A stretch of DNA of 64,000 nucleotides from TOLSYN sp963849065. Its GTDB lineage: Bacteria; Acidobacteriota; Terriglobia; Terriglobales; Acidobacteriaceae. Positions 1-11,295 of the stretch are shown piece after piece; the first letter of the stretch is position 1; each line of letters opens with the position of its first letter. The notes under the pieces were generated by a model. That model saw only the letters and a list, made by a program, of their open reading frames with translations, had not been told where the DNA came from and did not search any database. The position numbers and the translations under genes are program-made. The stretch is from contig CAWKFM010000004.1 of assembly GCA_963849065.1 (NCBI GenBank), positions 1 to 64,000 on the forward strand, read 5' to 3'.

Positions 1-1804
<1,804 letters not shown>

Positions 1805-2118
1805 ATAAAATTTACTCCGCACATCCGACTCACGCCGGTTGTACCCAGTAAAGTTTTATTGGCCTCTCCAATCGACTGCCGCATCTCACGACGCTTGTCA
1901 TTCGCGCGCGTCTCACGACGCCGCGGGCAGCCAATCTAAGGCACTCATAAAATTTAACTTAGCCTTGTAATTATCCCAATGCTATTCAGTTGTCAAACAT
2001 CGCTTGCGCCGCGTTCGATTGAACGTTACGCCCCGCTTCTCGCGAGGAACATCGCTGCTCAAGGTTCGAAATCAAGCAGGCTTGATTTCCAACTTCAAAC
2101 AGGAATGAATTGGAAGGA
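1805..2118. other. 23S to tRNA-Ala internal transcribed spacer
   Basis: No gene is seen here. The spacer is AT-richer than its surroundings and holds a repeated 11-mer (TCTCACGACGC, near 1885 and 1910) and the boxA-like site listed separately. It presumably contributes one side of the pre-23S processing stem. Confidence 0.7.
1985..2000 (-). promoter_or_regulatory. boxA-like antitermination site in the rrn spacer
   Basis: The reverse strand reads TGTTTGACAACTGAA. This resembles boxA elements (core CTTTGA/CTTTAA) found before 23S in many rrn operons, where Nus factors load to prevent termination. A related word (ATCTTTGACAAC) occurs before 16S at 4154-4168, and the repetition supports the call. 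Confidence 0.45.
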
Positions 2119-2194
2119 TGGTGGAGCTGACCGGTTTCGAACCGGTGACCTCATGCTTGCAAAGCACGCGCTCTCCCAGCTGAGCTACAGCCCC
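2119..2194 (-). tRNA. tRNA-Ala (anticodon TGC)
   Basis: A complete 76-nt cloverleaf reads on the reverse strand: acceptor GGGGCTG pairing with the 3' end before an encoded CCA, D-loop AGCTCAGCTGGGAGAGC, anticodon loop CTTTGCAAG, and T-loop GGTTCGAAACC. It sits in the 16S-23S spacer beside tRNA-Ile, the common bacterial arrangement. Confidence 0.97.
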
Positions 2195-2212
2195 ATGATA
2201 TTCATCAAGGTA

Positions 2213-2289
2213 TGGTGGGCCTGGGTAGAGTCGAACTACCGACCTCACCCTTATCAGGGGTGCGCTCTAGCCAGCTGAGCTACAGGCCC
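2213..2289 (-). tRNA. tRNA-Ile (anticodon GAT)
   Basis: A complete 77-nt cloverleaf with encoded CCA: acceptor GGGCCTG, anticodon loop CTGATAAGG, T-loop GGTAGTTCGACTCTACC. It lies 18 bp from tRNA-Ala in the same rrn spacer and is transcribed before it. The 238-bp spacer between it and 16S holds no other gene that I can see. Confidence 0.97.
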
Positions 2290-2522
2290 AGTTTCTGCTG
2301 GCGCCCTAACATTCCAATCCAAAATACTTGGAAAAGAGATCGAGGACAAGGTTGAACGTGCGAACCGGCTAAGCCGATCCTGACCATCATGCAGATTGCT
2401 TGAGCAAGAGACTTCGAGCGAGAATCCCGATTCTCGCCACAGGTAGGGTTCGAATCGAGGTACACGGCAACATCCCACGCATGTTTAAACCCGAAGGTCG
2501 CGCGAGTGCCGTGACGTTCTCT

Positions 2523-4029
<1,507 letters not shown>

Positions 4030-4037
4030 AACCTGTT

Positions 4038-4061
4038 GTTTCGCGACGGAGGTCGCGAAAC
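4038..4061. repeat. Perfect 10-bp inverted repeat just upstream of 16S
   Basis: GTTTCGCGAC and its exact complement flank a 4-nt loop (GGAG), ending about 9 bp before the mature 16S 5' end. In the rrn leader RNA this makes a strong hairpin, probably for processing or antitermination (boxB-like). There is no T-run, so it is not a typical terminator. Confidence 0.6.
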
Positions 4062-4153
4062 CGTTTATCGACAGAATCTATCGACAAACCTTATCTTGTG
4101 AGATCACTCGAAATAAATCTCAAGTATCTTTCTCACGACTGGCACGTTCAACC

Positions 4154-4168
4154 TGTTGTCAAAGATCC
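4154..4168 (-). promoter_or_regulatory. boxA-like antitermination site in the rrn leader
   Basis: The reverse strand reads GGATCTTTGACAACA about 125 nt before 16S. This matches the boxA pattern (TGCTCTTTAACA in E. coli; TTCTTTGAAAACT types in others). Its position between the promoter and 16S is as expected. Confidence 0.5.
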
Positions 4169-4537
4169 GATCGCATTCTCCGCACTGGGCGGTGCTCTCG
4201 GCGAACGACGACTGCATAGCAATCGCCTGTCCTCGAAACTGTTTGGCAATATCGCTTGAGAAGTTCCACAGAAGACGCGGCTGCGAAACCTGCCAGCACT
4301 CTATGGTGCCACGCAGGATAAGCCGGTTGATTGAGGATAACTTCGCTCGACGCTTTATTCTCCAGCGGAGCGCGCGATATTACTGGCTAGTTCCCGATTC
4401 GCTGCGTCTCAGCGCGCGACAGGAAAAAGCCGTTCGTTCAATTTAAAGATCGTGTAAGGTATTCTGCGTTACCGCTGAATCCTGCCGGGAAGCTCTGTTC
4501 CCGTCTCGTCCGTGGCCGGACCGTGTGCAACTTTTCT

Positions 4538-4567
4538 AGACTAGCAGAACCTTTTTGATTCTGTCAA
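4538..4567 (-). promoter_or_regulatory. Candidate rrn operon promoter
   Basis: A perfect -35 (TTGACA, 4567-4562) is followed after 18 bp by TAGTCT (4543-4538) as a weak -10. Transcription would start near 4530 and give a leader of about 500 nt before 16S. The A-rich spacer and the -35 are convincing, but the -10 is not. Confidence 0.5.
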
Positions 4568-5206
4568 CCTTAGCGCCACTCATTTTCTTTTCAAGCAATC
4601 AGTACTGCTTGACCAACTCAGCTTACCAAACCATTCACCCTTTGGCAAGCGCACCGCGCGATACCGCACGTGCTTCGCTTGTCTGACTTCTAGCCAACTC
4701 TCTCGCGATCTTGTCGCGGCAGTCAACCAGCTCTCTGTTTATATCAAACCTTTTCACTCTGCGCAACTTGCCGCCAGCCGTTTTTCGCAGCCGCGCTGCC
4801 GTCGCTGGTTCGGTGGATTGCATCGAGTTGGAAGGTATGTCTCCGCGGGCTGAAGCGGCGCGGAGATCAGAAGCCATCAGGGATGAACGTTTTAAAATAT
4901 CCAAACGCGGCCTGCGCCGCGCCAGCGCCTCTAGCGCCGTACCGTGCTTAACTGTTGTAACAAACCAGCTCTCCGCTTGCAAGCGCCGCTCCCTCCACCG
5001 TGGCGCTCACCCAGGCTTAAACCCGCATGAATACTGGATGAACGGGTGATGAATAAATTATTGCAGAGACCGTCTGGCGGCCTATTTCCCGGCGCTTTTC
5101 CGCCACGAACGGCCCGCGCGCCAGCCTTCGGAAGGCTGCCCGCAAGCCGTTCCGCGAAACCCCGTGCCGCCCAGCCGCATCAACTATCCGTGCCGGAGAT
5201 GCTGCC
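4568..5206. other. Intergenic region between the rrn promoter and the K+ channel gene
   Basis: No gene is supported. Open frames on both strands around 4635-5049 overlap each other, lack good ribosome binding sites and have compositions typical of chance. The stretch must hold the promoter of the channel gene, but I see no clear -35/-10 pair. Confidence 0.6.
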
Positions 5207-6178
5207 ATGAGTCTGTCAACGGATGTTCCCGCGCCGCCGCCCAACCCCGCCGAGCGGCCCCTGGATCGCGATCTCGGTTTCGGAAGCCTGGCGATGCGCA
5301 GGCACTATCGCCTGGTCAATCGCGATGGCTCCTTCAACGTGCGCCGGCTGCACGAGGGCTGGAGTGACCAGCTGTTTGGCTATCACGCCATGGTGAACCT
5401 GAGCTGGCCAAAGTTTTTTGTCGTGACCGGAGCCTGGTACACGGCCACTAATGCGCTGTTTGCGTTCGGCTACCTGGCGTTGGGGCCTGGCGCGCTGCAG
5501 GGGGGCTATAAAGGTTCGCTGTTCTGGCGCGCGTTTTTCTTCAGCGTCGATACCTTCGCAACGGTGGGTTACGGCAACATCTTTCCCGTCAGCTTTCTGG
5601 CGAATGCACTGGTGACAATCCAGATGCTGTTCGGGTTGCTGTCTCTGGCGCTGGCCGCCGGTCTGGTTTTTGCCCGGTTTTCCCGCCCCAACGCCCGCGT
5701 GCTCTACAGCGATGCGGCGCTGATCGCTCCCTACGAGAACCAGACCAGCTTTCAATTTCGCATTGCCAACGGACGGCGCAGCCAGTTGCTCAACGTGCAG
5801 GCGCTGGTCATGCACAGCCGCTTCGAGACCGATGGCGATAAGCGGGTGCGGCGCTTCTACAGCCTGGAACTGGAGCGCAAGTTTGTCGCCGTCTTGCCCG
5901 CCAATTTGACCGTGGTCCACCCCATCTCTCCGCAGAGCCCCATCTTTGGCTGGAGCCAGGAGCAACTGTTGGAGGCCGAGGCGGAGTTTCTCGTGCTTCT
6001 CAATGCGGTGGACGAGACATACTCGCAAACCGTGTACAGCCGCTCGTCCTATGCCGCGGACGAGATCCAGTGGGGCCGCAAATTTGCCATGATGTATTTT
6101 GAGGAGGGTAGCCAGGCCGTGCTCGATCTGGACCGGCTGAATGAAACAGTTCCCGCGCCGCTGCCCGCATCAGCCTGA
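5207..6178 (+). CDS. Inward-rectifier (Kir/KirBac-type) potassium channel
   Basis: This 323-residue protein looks like a prokaryotic Kir channel: a cytoplasmic N-terminus, an outer helix at about 66-92, a pore helix, the selectivity filter TVGYG (119-123), an inner helix at about 133-157, then a beta-rich cytoplasmic domain of about 140 residues. The filter is canonical for K+. It acts in the inner membrane as a tetramer that passes K+, gated by the cytoplasmic domain. A GGAG lies about 9 bp before the ATG. It stands alone, convergent with the HD-GYP gene 23 bp downstream. Family assignment is firm; the ligand or gating signal cannot be read. Confidence 0.92.
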   Translation: MSLSTDVPAPPPNPAERPLDRDLGFGSLAMRRHYRLVNRDGSFNVRRLHEGWSDQLFGYHAMVNLSWPKFFVVTGAWYTATNALFAFGYLALGPGALQGGYKGSLFWRAFFFSVDTFATVGYGNIFPVSFLANALVTIQMLFGLLSLALAAGLVFARFSRPNARVLYSDAALIAPYENQTSFQFRIANGRRSQLLNVQALVMHSRFETDGDKRVRRFYSLELERKFVAVLPANLTVVHPISPQSPIFGWSQEQLLEAEAEFLVLLNAVDETYSQTVYSRSSYAADEIQWGRKFAMMYFEEGSQAVLDLDRLNETVPAPLPASA

Positions 6179-6201
6179 GACGCGCATTTAGCCCGGATGG
6201 T

Positions 6202-8199
6202 TCAGTACTGGAAGCACTCTTCCTTCCAGCGTTCGTACACTTTTGCCCTGACGAACAATGCAAACAGCTGCGGATCGAGTTCGTTGTTCTGCGCCATCTC
6301 GCCCAGGATCTCCAGCGCCCGTTCCACCGAGACCGCTGACTTGTAGGGGCGGTCGTGAAGTAGCGCGTCAAAGATATCGGCAATCGCCATCATGCGCGAC
6401 GCCAGCGGAATCTGCGCGGAGGCCAGATTTTCGGGATATCCCTTGCCATTCATTTTTTCGTGGTGGCCGCGGGCAATCTCCGGAATATTGCGGATCTCCC
6501 GCGTCCATGGAATCTGTTTGAGGAAGTTGTAGCTGTGCACCACATGCGATTCCACTTCCGCCCGTTCGCCGTCATCGAGCGAGCCCCTGCGGATGGATAG
6601 CATGTGAACCTCCTCGGCAGTCAGCAGCGGGCGCTCAACCCCGTCGCAACCGCGAAATGTTTTCGCCGCGATTTCGTGGAGCGCCTCAAAGGTTCTCACC
6701 GGCAGCACCGAGGGTTGGTTGGCGTCGTGGATGATTCCCGCGAGGCGGTCCAGTTCCTGAAACTGCTCTTCGAGTTCGGAATCAAACTGCGCCAACTTGC
6801 CCTCATAGGCATCGCGGCCCTCTTCCACCAGACAGCGCAGCTTCCGTTCGCCGCACTCGGCCTGCAATGCGCGCCGGGCGACCTCGAACCGGCTGATGAT
6901 CATCTCCATCTGCTCGGGATAGAGCTTGCGGGCCTTGGTCAGCACCTGCTCGCGTACCCCGAGCTTGCCGAAATCGTGCAGCAGTGAGGCGTAGCGAATT
7001 TCCCGCATCTCGGAGCGGGTAAACTTCACGTCGCGGTATTGCGTCTGGTCGCGACCCACGGCTTCGGCCAGCGCAACCGTCAGGTTTGCCACCCGGAAGG
7101 AGTGGCCCGAGGTTGCCGGATCGCGTTGTTCAACCGTGCTGATCGAGGCTTTGATAAAACCTTCGAAGAGGCGCTGAATGTTTTCGTAAAGCAGGCTGTT
7201 CTCAAAGGCAACTGCGGCCTGGCTGGCCAGCGAGGAGACAATTTCCATCTGCCGCGTGGTGAACGGAACCACTTCGCTTTCGATGTCTGCATCGGTGCCG
7301 AGACGCGCGCGCCAGTTGCGCTTGGCGTTGATCAGCTGCACCACGCCGACGATTTCGTTCTTCGGATTCATCATCGCCACGGCAAGAATCGACTTGGTGT
7401 GGTATCCGGAATCGATGTCGAACTGCTTGTTGACCCGGTAAGGAACCCAGCTCTCCATGGCATAGGCGTCTTCGACCATCACCACGCAGCCGTGCTGCGC
7501 GACGTAGCCGGCAATGGAGCTCTCGCTCACCGGCAGCACAACTTCACGGAAAGGGATTTTGATGCTGTCATTCTGCGCCATCTTGAAGCGCAGGAACTTT
7601 TTGGGACGGCGATGGTCGCGCACCAGCCGCTGCTCTTCGCCGGGCTCATTTTCTTCCACCAGGTAGATGGAACCGGCGTCGGCGCGGGTGATTTCGCGGC
7701 ACTTGCTGAGAATCAATTCCAGCAGTTCGTCGGCGTCGTGCTCGGCGCTGAGCGCCGCGCCGATGCGGTTGAGTTCGTGGATCTCGGAGTTGGCCAGCGC
7801 CAGTTTGTCGTTGGCTTCGCGCCGCGTCAGCACCAGGTGCATGTGATCGATGGCGTTGTCGAAAGCGCGCTCCAGCAGCGCAGGGGGAGTGTTGACCGGA
7901 AGGTAGGCGTAGACCGAGCCGTCCAGGCGGGTATCGCTATAACGATGATCGGAGAGCGCAATCACCCGCACGTTGGGAGCGCGCAGGCTCTTCAGGTTCT
8001 CGGCGAAGAGTTCTTCATCAGCCAGAACGAAGACGTTTTCTCCGGCGAGCCGGACGCAGTCGGACGACTCGAAGCTGGCGTGGGGAATGCGCTCGCACTG
8101 CGACAGTGCGTTCAGCGCCCGTACATCGGAGGCAAAGTACAGCGCGCTCGGCATGCGGCGGCTGCGAATGGGCAAAACGTTTTGTCTCAAGGTGGCCAT
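6202..8199 (-). CDS. GAF / HD-GYP domain protein, probable cyclic-di-GMP phosphodiesterase
   Basis: The 665-residue protein has a receiver-like N-terminal region (about 15-125), a GAF domain (about 155-335) and a C-terminal HD-GYP domain. The catalytic HD is at 408-409, HHE at 579-581 and GYP at 587-589, so the metal-binding set appears present. The HD-to-HHE distance is about 170 residues, roughly 100 more than usual, because of an inserted helical segment around 435-540. HD-GYP proteins break down c-di-GMP, and the GAF would bind a small ligand. I start it at the internal ATG (8199), which has GAGGA 9-10 bp upstream, rather than the GTG at 8220. Confidence 0.88.
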   Translation of the reverse strand: MATLRQNVLPIRSRRMPSALYFASDVRALNALSQCERIPHASFESSDCVRLAGENVFVLADEELFAENLKSLRAPNVRVIALSDHRYSDTRLDGSVYAYLPVNTPPALLERAFDNAIDHMHLVLTRREANDKLALANSEIHELNRIGAALSAEHDADELLELILSKCREITRADAGSIYLVEENEPGEEQRLVRDHRRPKKFLRFKMAQNDSIKIPFREVVLPVSESSIAGYVAQHGCVVMVEDAYAMESWVPYRVNKQFDIDSGYHTKSILAVAMMNPKNEIVGVVQLINAKRNWRARLGTDADIESEVVPFTTRQMEIVSSLASQAAVAFENSLLYENIQRLFEGFIKASISTVEQRDPATSGHSFRVANLTVALAEAVGRDQTQYRDVKFTRSEMREIRYASLLHDFGKLGVREQVLTKARKLYPEQMEMIISRFEVARRALQAECGERKLRCLVEEGRDAYEGKLAQFDSELEEQFQELDRLAGIIHDANQPSVLPVRTFEALHEIAAKTFRGCDGVERPLLTAEEVHMLSIRRGSLDDGERAEVESHVVHSYNFLKQIPWTREIRNIPEIARGHHEKMNGKGYPENLASAQIPLASRMMAIADIFDALLHDRPYKSAVSVERALEILGEMAQNNELDPQLFALFVRAKVYERWKEECFQY

Positions 8200-8432
8200 C
8201 CGCGCAAATCCTCGGCGCACCGAACGGCGCGGCGCGATGGGCGAATCATAGGCGATGCAAAGACTGCGCGCCAGCTAACGAAAGGACAGTGCCCAAGGCA
8301 TTTCTCTGAAGAAGAGCTCAGGCCCACCATTGCCATTTCGGGCAATGGTTTGAAAACCAAAGATGACTACTTTGTTAATCGTTGCACAAAAAATGCTCCC
8401 ACTGGTCGGCGGGACCGCTTGGCGGACCGAAT

Positions 8433-9686
8433 CTAGAGCATCTGCACCAGAGCGGAGAGCAGCGCCACGGAGACGACGATCTGCCAGGGAGGAAGTTTGT
8501 AGCGCACCAGAAGCAGGAGGGCGGCCAGCGCCACAACCAGATCGAAGAGCGAGTGAACCGCGCTGCTGCAGACGGGACGGATGAAGGCGGCAAGCAGAAT
8601 TCCAACCACCGCGGCGTTGACTCCGGCCAGGCAGCTCTGCATCCAGCGCAGTTGGCGAAGCCCGCTCCAGAAAGGCAGGAGCGCGGCGATGAGGAGAAGC
8701 CCGGGAAGAAAAATTGCCACCAACGCCAGAGCGCCGAACGCCACCGGGCTGGGCGTGGGCCGGATGACGGCGCCGAGGTAGGCGGCGAAGGTGAACAGCG
8801 GGCCGGGGATGGCCTGCGCGGCGCCGTATCCGCTGAGGAAGGCCGCCTGATCGACCCATCCGCGGGCCACCACGGCGCGCTCCAGCAGCGGCAGCACGAC
8901 GTGGCCGCCGCCGAAGACCAGCGCTCCGCTGCGGAAAAAGGCATTGGTCACGGCAAGGGGTTGGCTGGCGGAGTGGGCAGCGGTCAACTTCGCGCTCAGG
9001 GATGCGGCGATGGGCAGGAACAGCAGCAGGGCGCAGAAGAGAGCCCCGGCGGCCAGGCCCGCCCGGCGCGAGAGTGCCGCGGTGATGGCTGGGGTAAGTC
9101 CGGCAGAATCCGGATGCAGCTGGGTGGGGTGCGGTTTCCGCAGCAACAGCCAGCCCAGCAGCGCCCCGAAGGCGATGGCCAGCACGGTCTGGCCGGAGAC
9201 ATACACCATGACGGCCGCCAGCAAGGCCAGCGCCATGCGTAAGGCATCCGGCGCAAGCTTTTTCCGCATGGCAAGGATTGCCTGGGCGACCACGGCGACG
9301 GCGACCAGCTGCAATCCATGGACGGCGCCCTGGCCGAGTTTGCCGGTGATGCGCGAATGTCCGAGGGCGAAGGCCAGCATGAGCAGCGCCGAAGGGAGGG
9401 TAAAGCCGAACCATGCGGCGAACCCGCCCAGCCATCCGGCGCGCAGCAGTCCCAGGGCGAAGCCCACCTGACTACTGGCCGGGCCGGGCAGCGACTGGGC
9501 CAGGGCGACGACCTCGGCATAGCTTTGTTCGCTGAACCAGCGGCGGCGCTCGACGAACTCGGCGTGGAAGTATCCCAGATGCGCAATCGGGCCGCCGAAG
9601 GAGATGCAGCCCAGCCGCAGAAAAGCCCAGAGAACTTCGCGCGCGCTGCCGGCTGCGGCCGGGGGAAGACTCGATGAGTCGCTCAT
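8433..9686 (-). CDS. chrA: ChrA-family chromate transporter (CHR family)
   Basis: This 417-residue polytopic membrane protein shows the duplicated CHR layout. The first half has the FGGP motif (FLRLGCISFGGPIAHLGYF, about 22-40) and the ALAQSLPGP motif (about 62-70). The second half repeats the pattern with FGGGHVVLPLL (about 257-267). Long-chain CHR proteins export chromate, probably coupled to a proton gradient, and some members have other anion substrates. The gene is alone on its strand; the 230 bp after it contain nothing I recognise. No chrB or chrF regulator is nearby. Confidence 0.9.
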   Translation of the reverse strand: MSDSSSLPPAAAGSAREVLWAFLRLGCISFGGPIAHLGYFHAEFVERRRWFSEQSYAEVVALAQSLPGPASSQVGFALGLLRAGWLGGFAAWFGFTLPSALLMLAFALGHSRITGKLGQGAVHGLQLVAVAVVAQAILAMRKKLAPDALRMALALLAAVMVYVSGQTVLAIAFGALLGWLLLRKPHPTQLHPDSAGLTPAITAALSRRAGLAAGALFCALLLFLPIAASLSAKLTAAHSASQPLAVTNAFFRSGALVFGGGHVVLPLLERAVVARGWVDQAAFLSGYGAAQAIPGPLFTFAAYLGAVIRPTPSPVAFGALALVAIFLPGLLLIAALLPFWSGLRQLRWMQSCLAGVNAAVVGILLAAFIRPVCSSAVHSLFDLVVALAALLLLVRYKLPPWQIVVSVALLSALVQML

Positions 9687-9811
9687 AAAGTTGGGGCGGC
9701 GTGGTCCTCGGCCGGCACGGGAATGGTACGACGCGCGGGTTTAGTTTGGAAGAGCGGGGTGGATCTTCAACATTCGCCAACTGCGTCGGGTGTGCGGTTC
9801 TCGGCCCGCCT

Positions 9812-10099
9812 TCATGCAGGGACGTACCGCTTAATCGAGATGTCCCTCGCGTGCTCCCGCGTTTGCGCCACGTCGTAGGCAAGTTGCATGCGAAGCAGGT
9901 GATCCATGTCCGGGCCGAACGCCTTTTCGATGCGCAGGGCCATTTCCGGAGTCAGCGAGGCTTTGCCGTGCAAAAGGTCGGAGAGTGTGGCGCGGCGCAC
10001 TTGCAATATCTCCGCAGCCTTCGAGATGCTAAGGCCAAGGGCTTCGACGACCTCCGTTCTGATCAGGTCGCCGGGATGCGGCGGCTTCTTCATGGGCAT
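9812..10099 (-). CDS. higA: HigA-type antitoxin, XRE/HTH family
   Basis: This 95-residue protein starts with the HigA signature PPHPGDLIRTEVVEALGLS and contains a helix-turn-helix (about 15-60: ISKAAEILQVRRATLSDLLHGK). HigA represses its own operon and neutralises the HigB RNase. The start at 10099 has a near-perfect GGAGG 6-7 bp upstream; that SD overlaps the stop codon of the higB remnant, so the two were translationally coupled. The antitoxin frame is intact although the toxin upstream is broken, which suggests it is kept as a repressor or as an anti-toxin against another locus. Confidence 0.9.
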   Translation of the reverse strand: MPMKKPPHPGDLIRTEVVEALGLSISKAAEILQVRRATLSDLLHGKASLTPEMALRIEKAFGPDMDHLLRMQLAYDVAQTREHARDISIKRYVPA

Positions 10100-10109
10100 T
10101 GCTAGCCTC

Positions 10110-10380
10110 CTAGTGATAGTCGAGCAAGTCAATATCTCCGGCAGTGTTGCCTTGCGGTTCACAGCTGAAAGTCAACCGCCAGTTTCCGGTGACCGTAAGG
10201 CTCCTGTCAGCGGATGGACCTCCAGCCTGGATAGCGGCCGAGCTGCTCGATCGTCTCGGCGGTTTCAAGGGCAAAGAGGAGTTTGCGCAACTTGTCAGCC
10301 ATTTCGGGGGGCACCCCTTTGAGGTTCCCGTCTTCGTAGAGGAGCTTTAGCCCTTTGTGCCGAAAGCGAACAAGTTGCAT
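10110..10380 (-). pseudogene. higB: Frameshifted HigB-type toxin remnant
   Basis: The first 57 codons (10380 to the TGA at 10209-10207) encode an HigB-like start (MQLVRFRHKGLKLLYEDGN, then GVPPEMADKLRKLLFALET). After PGW the homology jumps to a second frame (VHPLTGA) and then to a third (SLTVTGNWRLTFSCE to DIDLLDYH), ending at a TAG at 10112-10110. The region is 271 nt, where an intact gene would be about 276-279 nt. The expected stretch between LTG and LTVTGNW is shortened, so a small deletion plus frame change has removed the KG-W part. The catalytic C-terminal half cannot be made. Confidence 0.82.
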
Positions 10381-10403
10381 ACCATCCTTTCACGATGCCA
10401 GAA

Positions 10404-10428
10404 TGTACGGCAATACCGTACACGTCAA
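10404..10428 (-). promoter_or_regulatory. higBA promoter with HigA operator
   Basis: A perfect 7-bp inverted repeat, TGTACGG-5-CCGTACA (10404-10422), directly follows a -35 hexamer TTGACG (reverse strand, 10428-10423). The palindrome therefore fills the core promoter, as in autoregulated toxin-antitoxin operons. It lies 24 bp upstream of the higB start. The -10 (CATTCT) is weak. Confidence 0.65.
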
Positions 10429-10550
10429 GCGATTTCGGAAGCAGGCTTGTGATTGGCGTCACAGGGCGAGGGGCGAGGGGCGGGATACGATGAGTGTGAG
10501 AGTTAGCCGCGCGGGCTATGGACAGACCGCGCCTCAGGAGAAGGTTTGCG

Positions 10551-11168
10551 ATGAAAACTCAACCCGCGAAGAATGCTTCGGGCTGGACGAACGTACAGGT
10601 TTACACGGCAATTGCGGTGGTGCTGGTAGTGGGTACCCTGGCAGGGTATCTGCTGCACAACTCAGGTACACCGGCAGATAGTTCGGCGCCGGCTGCGGCC
10701 AGCGCGCCGGTGATGCCCTCGCAGGCGATGCCTTCCCCGGCCGAGATGCTGAGCACACAGACGCAGCCGCTGCTGGCCCGCCTGCAGACCAACCCGAAAG
10801 ACGTTGCCACGCTGGTCAACCTGGGAAACACCTACTATGACGCCGGGCAGTGGAACGACGCCATCGGCTATTACACGCGGGCGCTGAATGAAACTCCGTC
10901 GAACCCCGACGTGCGCACCGACATGGGGGTAGCGTACTTCAACAGCGGCAACCCGGACCAGGCGCTGAAGGAGTTCGACCGCGCGCTGAAGGACGATCCG
11001 AAGCACGTGCAGACCCTGTTCAACGTGGGCGTGGTGAAATTGGCCGGCAAGAACGATCCCAAGGGCGCGATTGCCGCCTGGGAGTCGCTGCTGAAGATCG
11101 CTCCGGACTATAAAGACCGCGCCAAGTTGGAGACGATGATGGCCGAGGCCAAGGCCAAGGTGAAGTAA
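10551..11168 (+). CDS. Membrane-anchored tetratricopeptide repeat protein
   Basis: This 205-residue protein has a short cytoplasmic start, one membrane helix (about 14-35), an Ala/Pro/Ser-rich linker (about 40-72) and about three TPR units (about 84-190, e.g. VATLVNLGNTYYDAGQWNDAIGYY). TPRs mediate protein-protein contacts, so it is probably a periplasmic adaptor. I start it at the ATG at 10551 because AGGAG lies 10 bp upstream; an in-frame start at 10518 adds 11 basic residues. A strong terminator follows. No partner is encoded next door on the same strand. Confidence 0.8.
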   Translation: MKTQPAKNASGWTNVQVYTAIAVVLVVGTLAGYLLHNSGTPADSSAPAAASAPVMPSQAMPSPAEMLSTQTQPLLARLQTNPKDVATLVNLGNTYYDAGQWNDAIGYYTRALNETPSNPDVRTDMGVAYFNSGNPDQALKEFDRALKDDPKHVQTLFNVGVVKLAGKNDPKGAIAAWESLLKIAPDYKDRAKLETMMAEAKAKVK

Positions 11169-11198
11169 GAGAGCGAAGTGTCAAAGTTTCAAGGTTGA

Positions 11199-11235
11199 GG
11201 GCGGCATGTCTAACGGCATGCTGCCCGTTTTTTTT
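11199..11235 (+). terminator. Rho-independent terminator after the TPR gene
   Basis: The stem GGGCGGCATG/CATGCTGCCC (one G-T pair, 8-nt loop) is followed by eight T residues. It ends the rightward TPR transcript ahead of the convergent ABC permease gene. Confidence 0.85.
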
Positions 11236-11295
11236 GCAGCCGATTCATTTCCATGAGACGGGCATGGTTCGGTCGGACTCAATCTTCGCTCGCGA

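Noticed and set aside
4635..5049. Open frames on both strands between the rrn promoter and the K+ channel gene
   Set aside because: They overlap antisense, have no good ribosome binding site and show chance-like composition.
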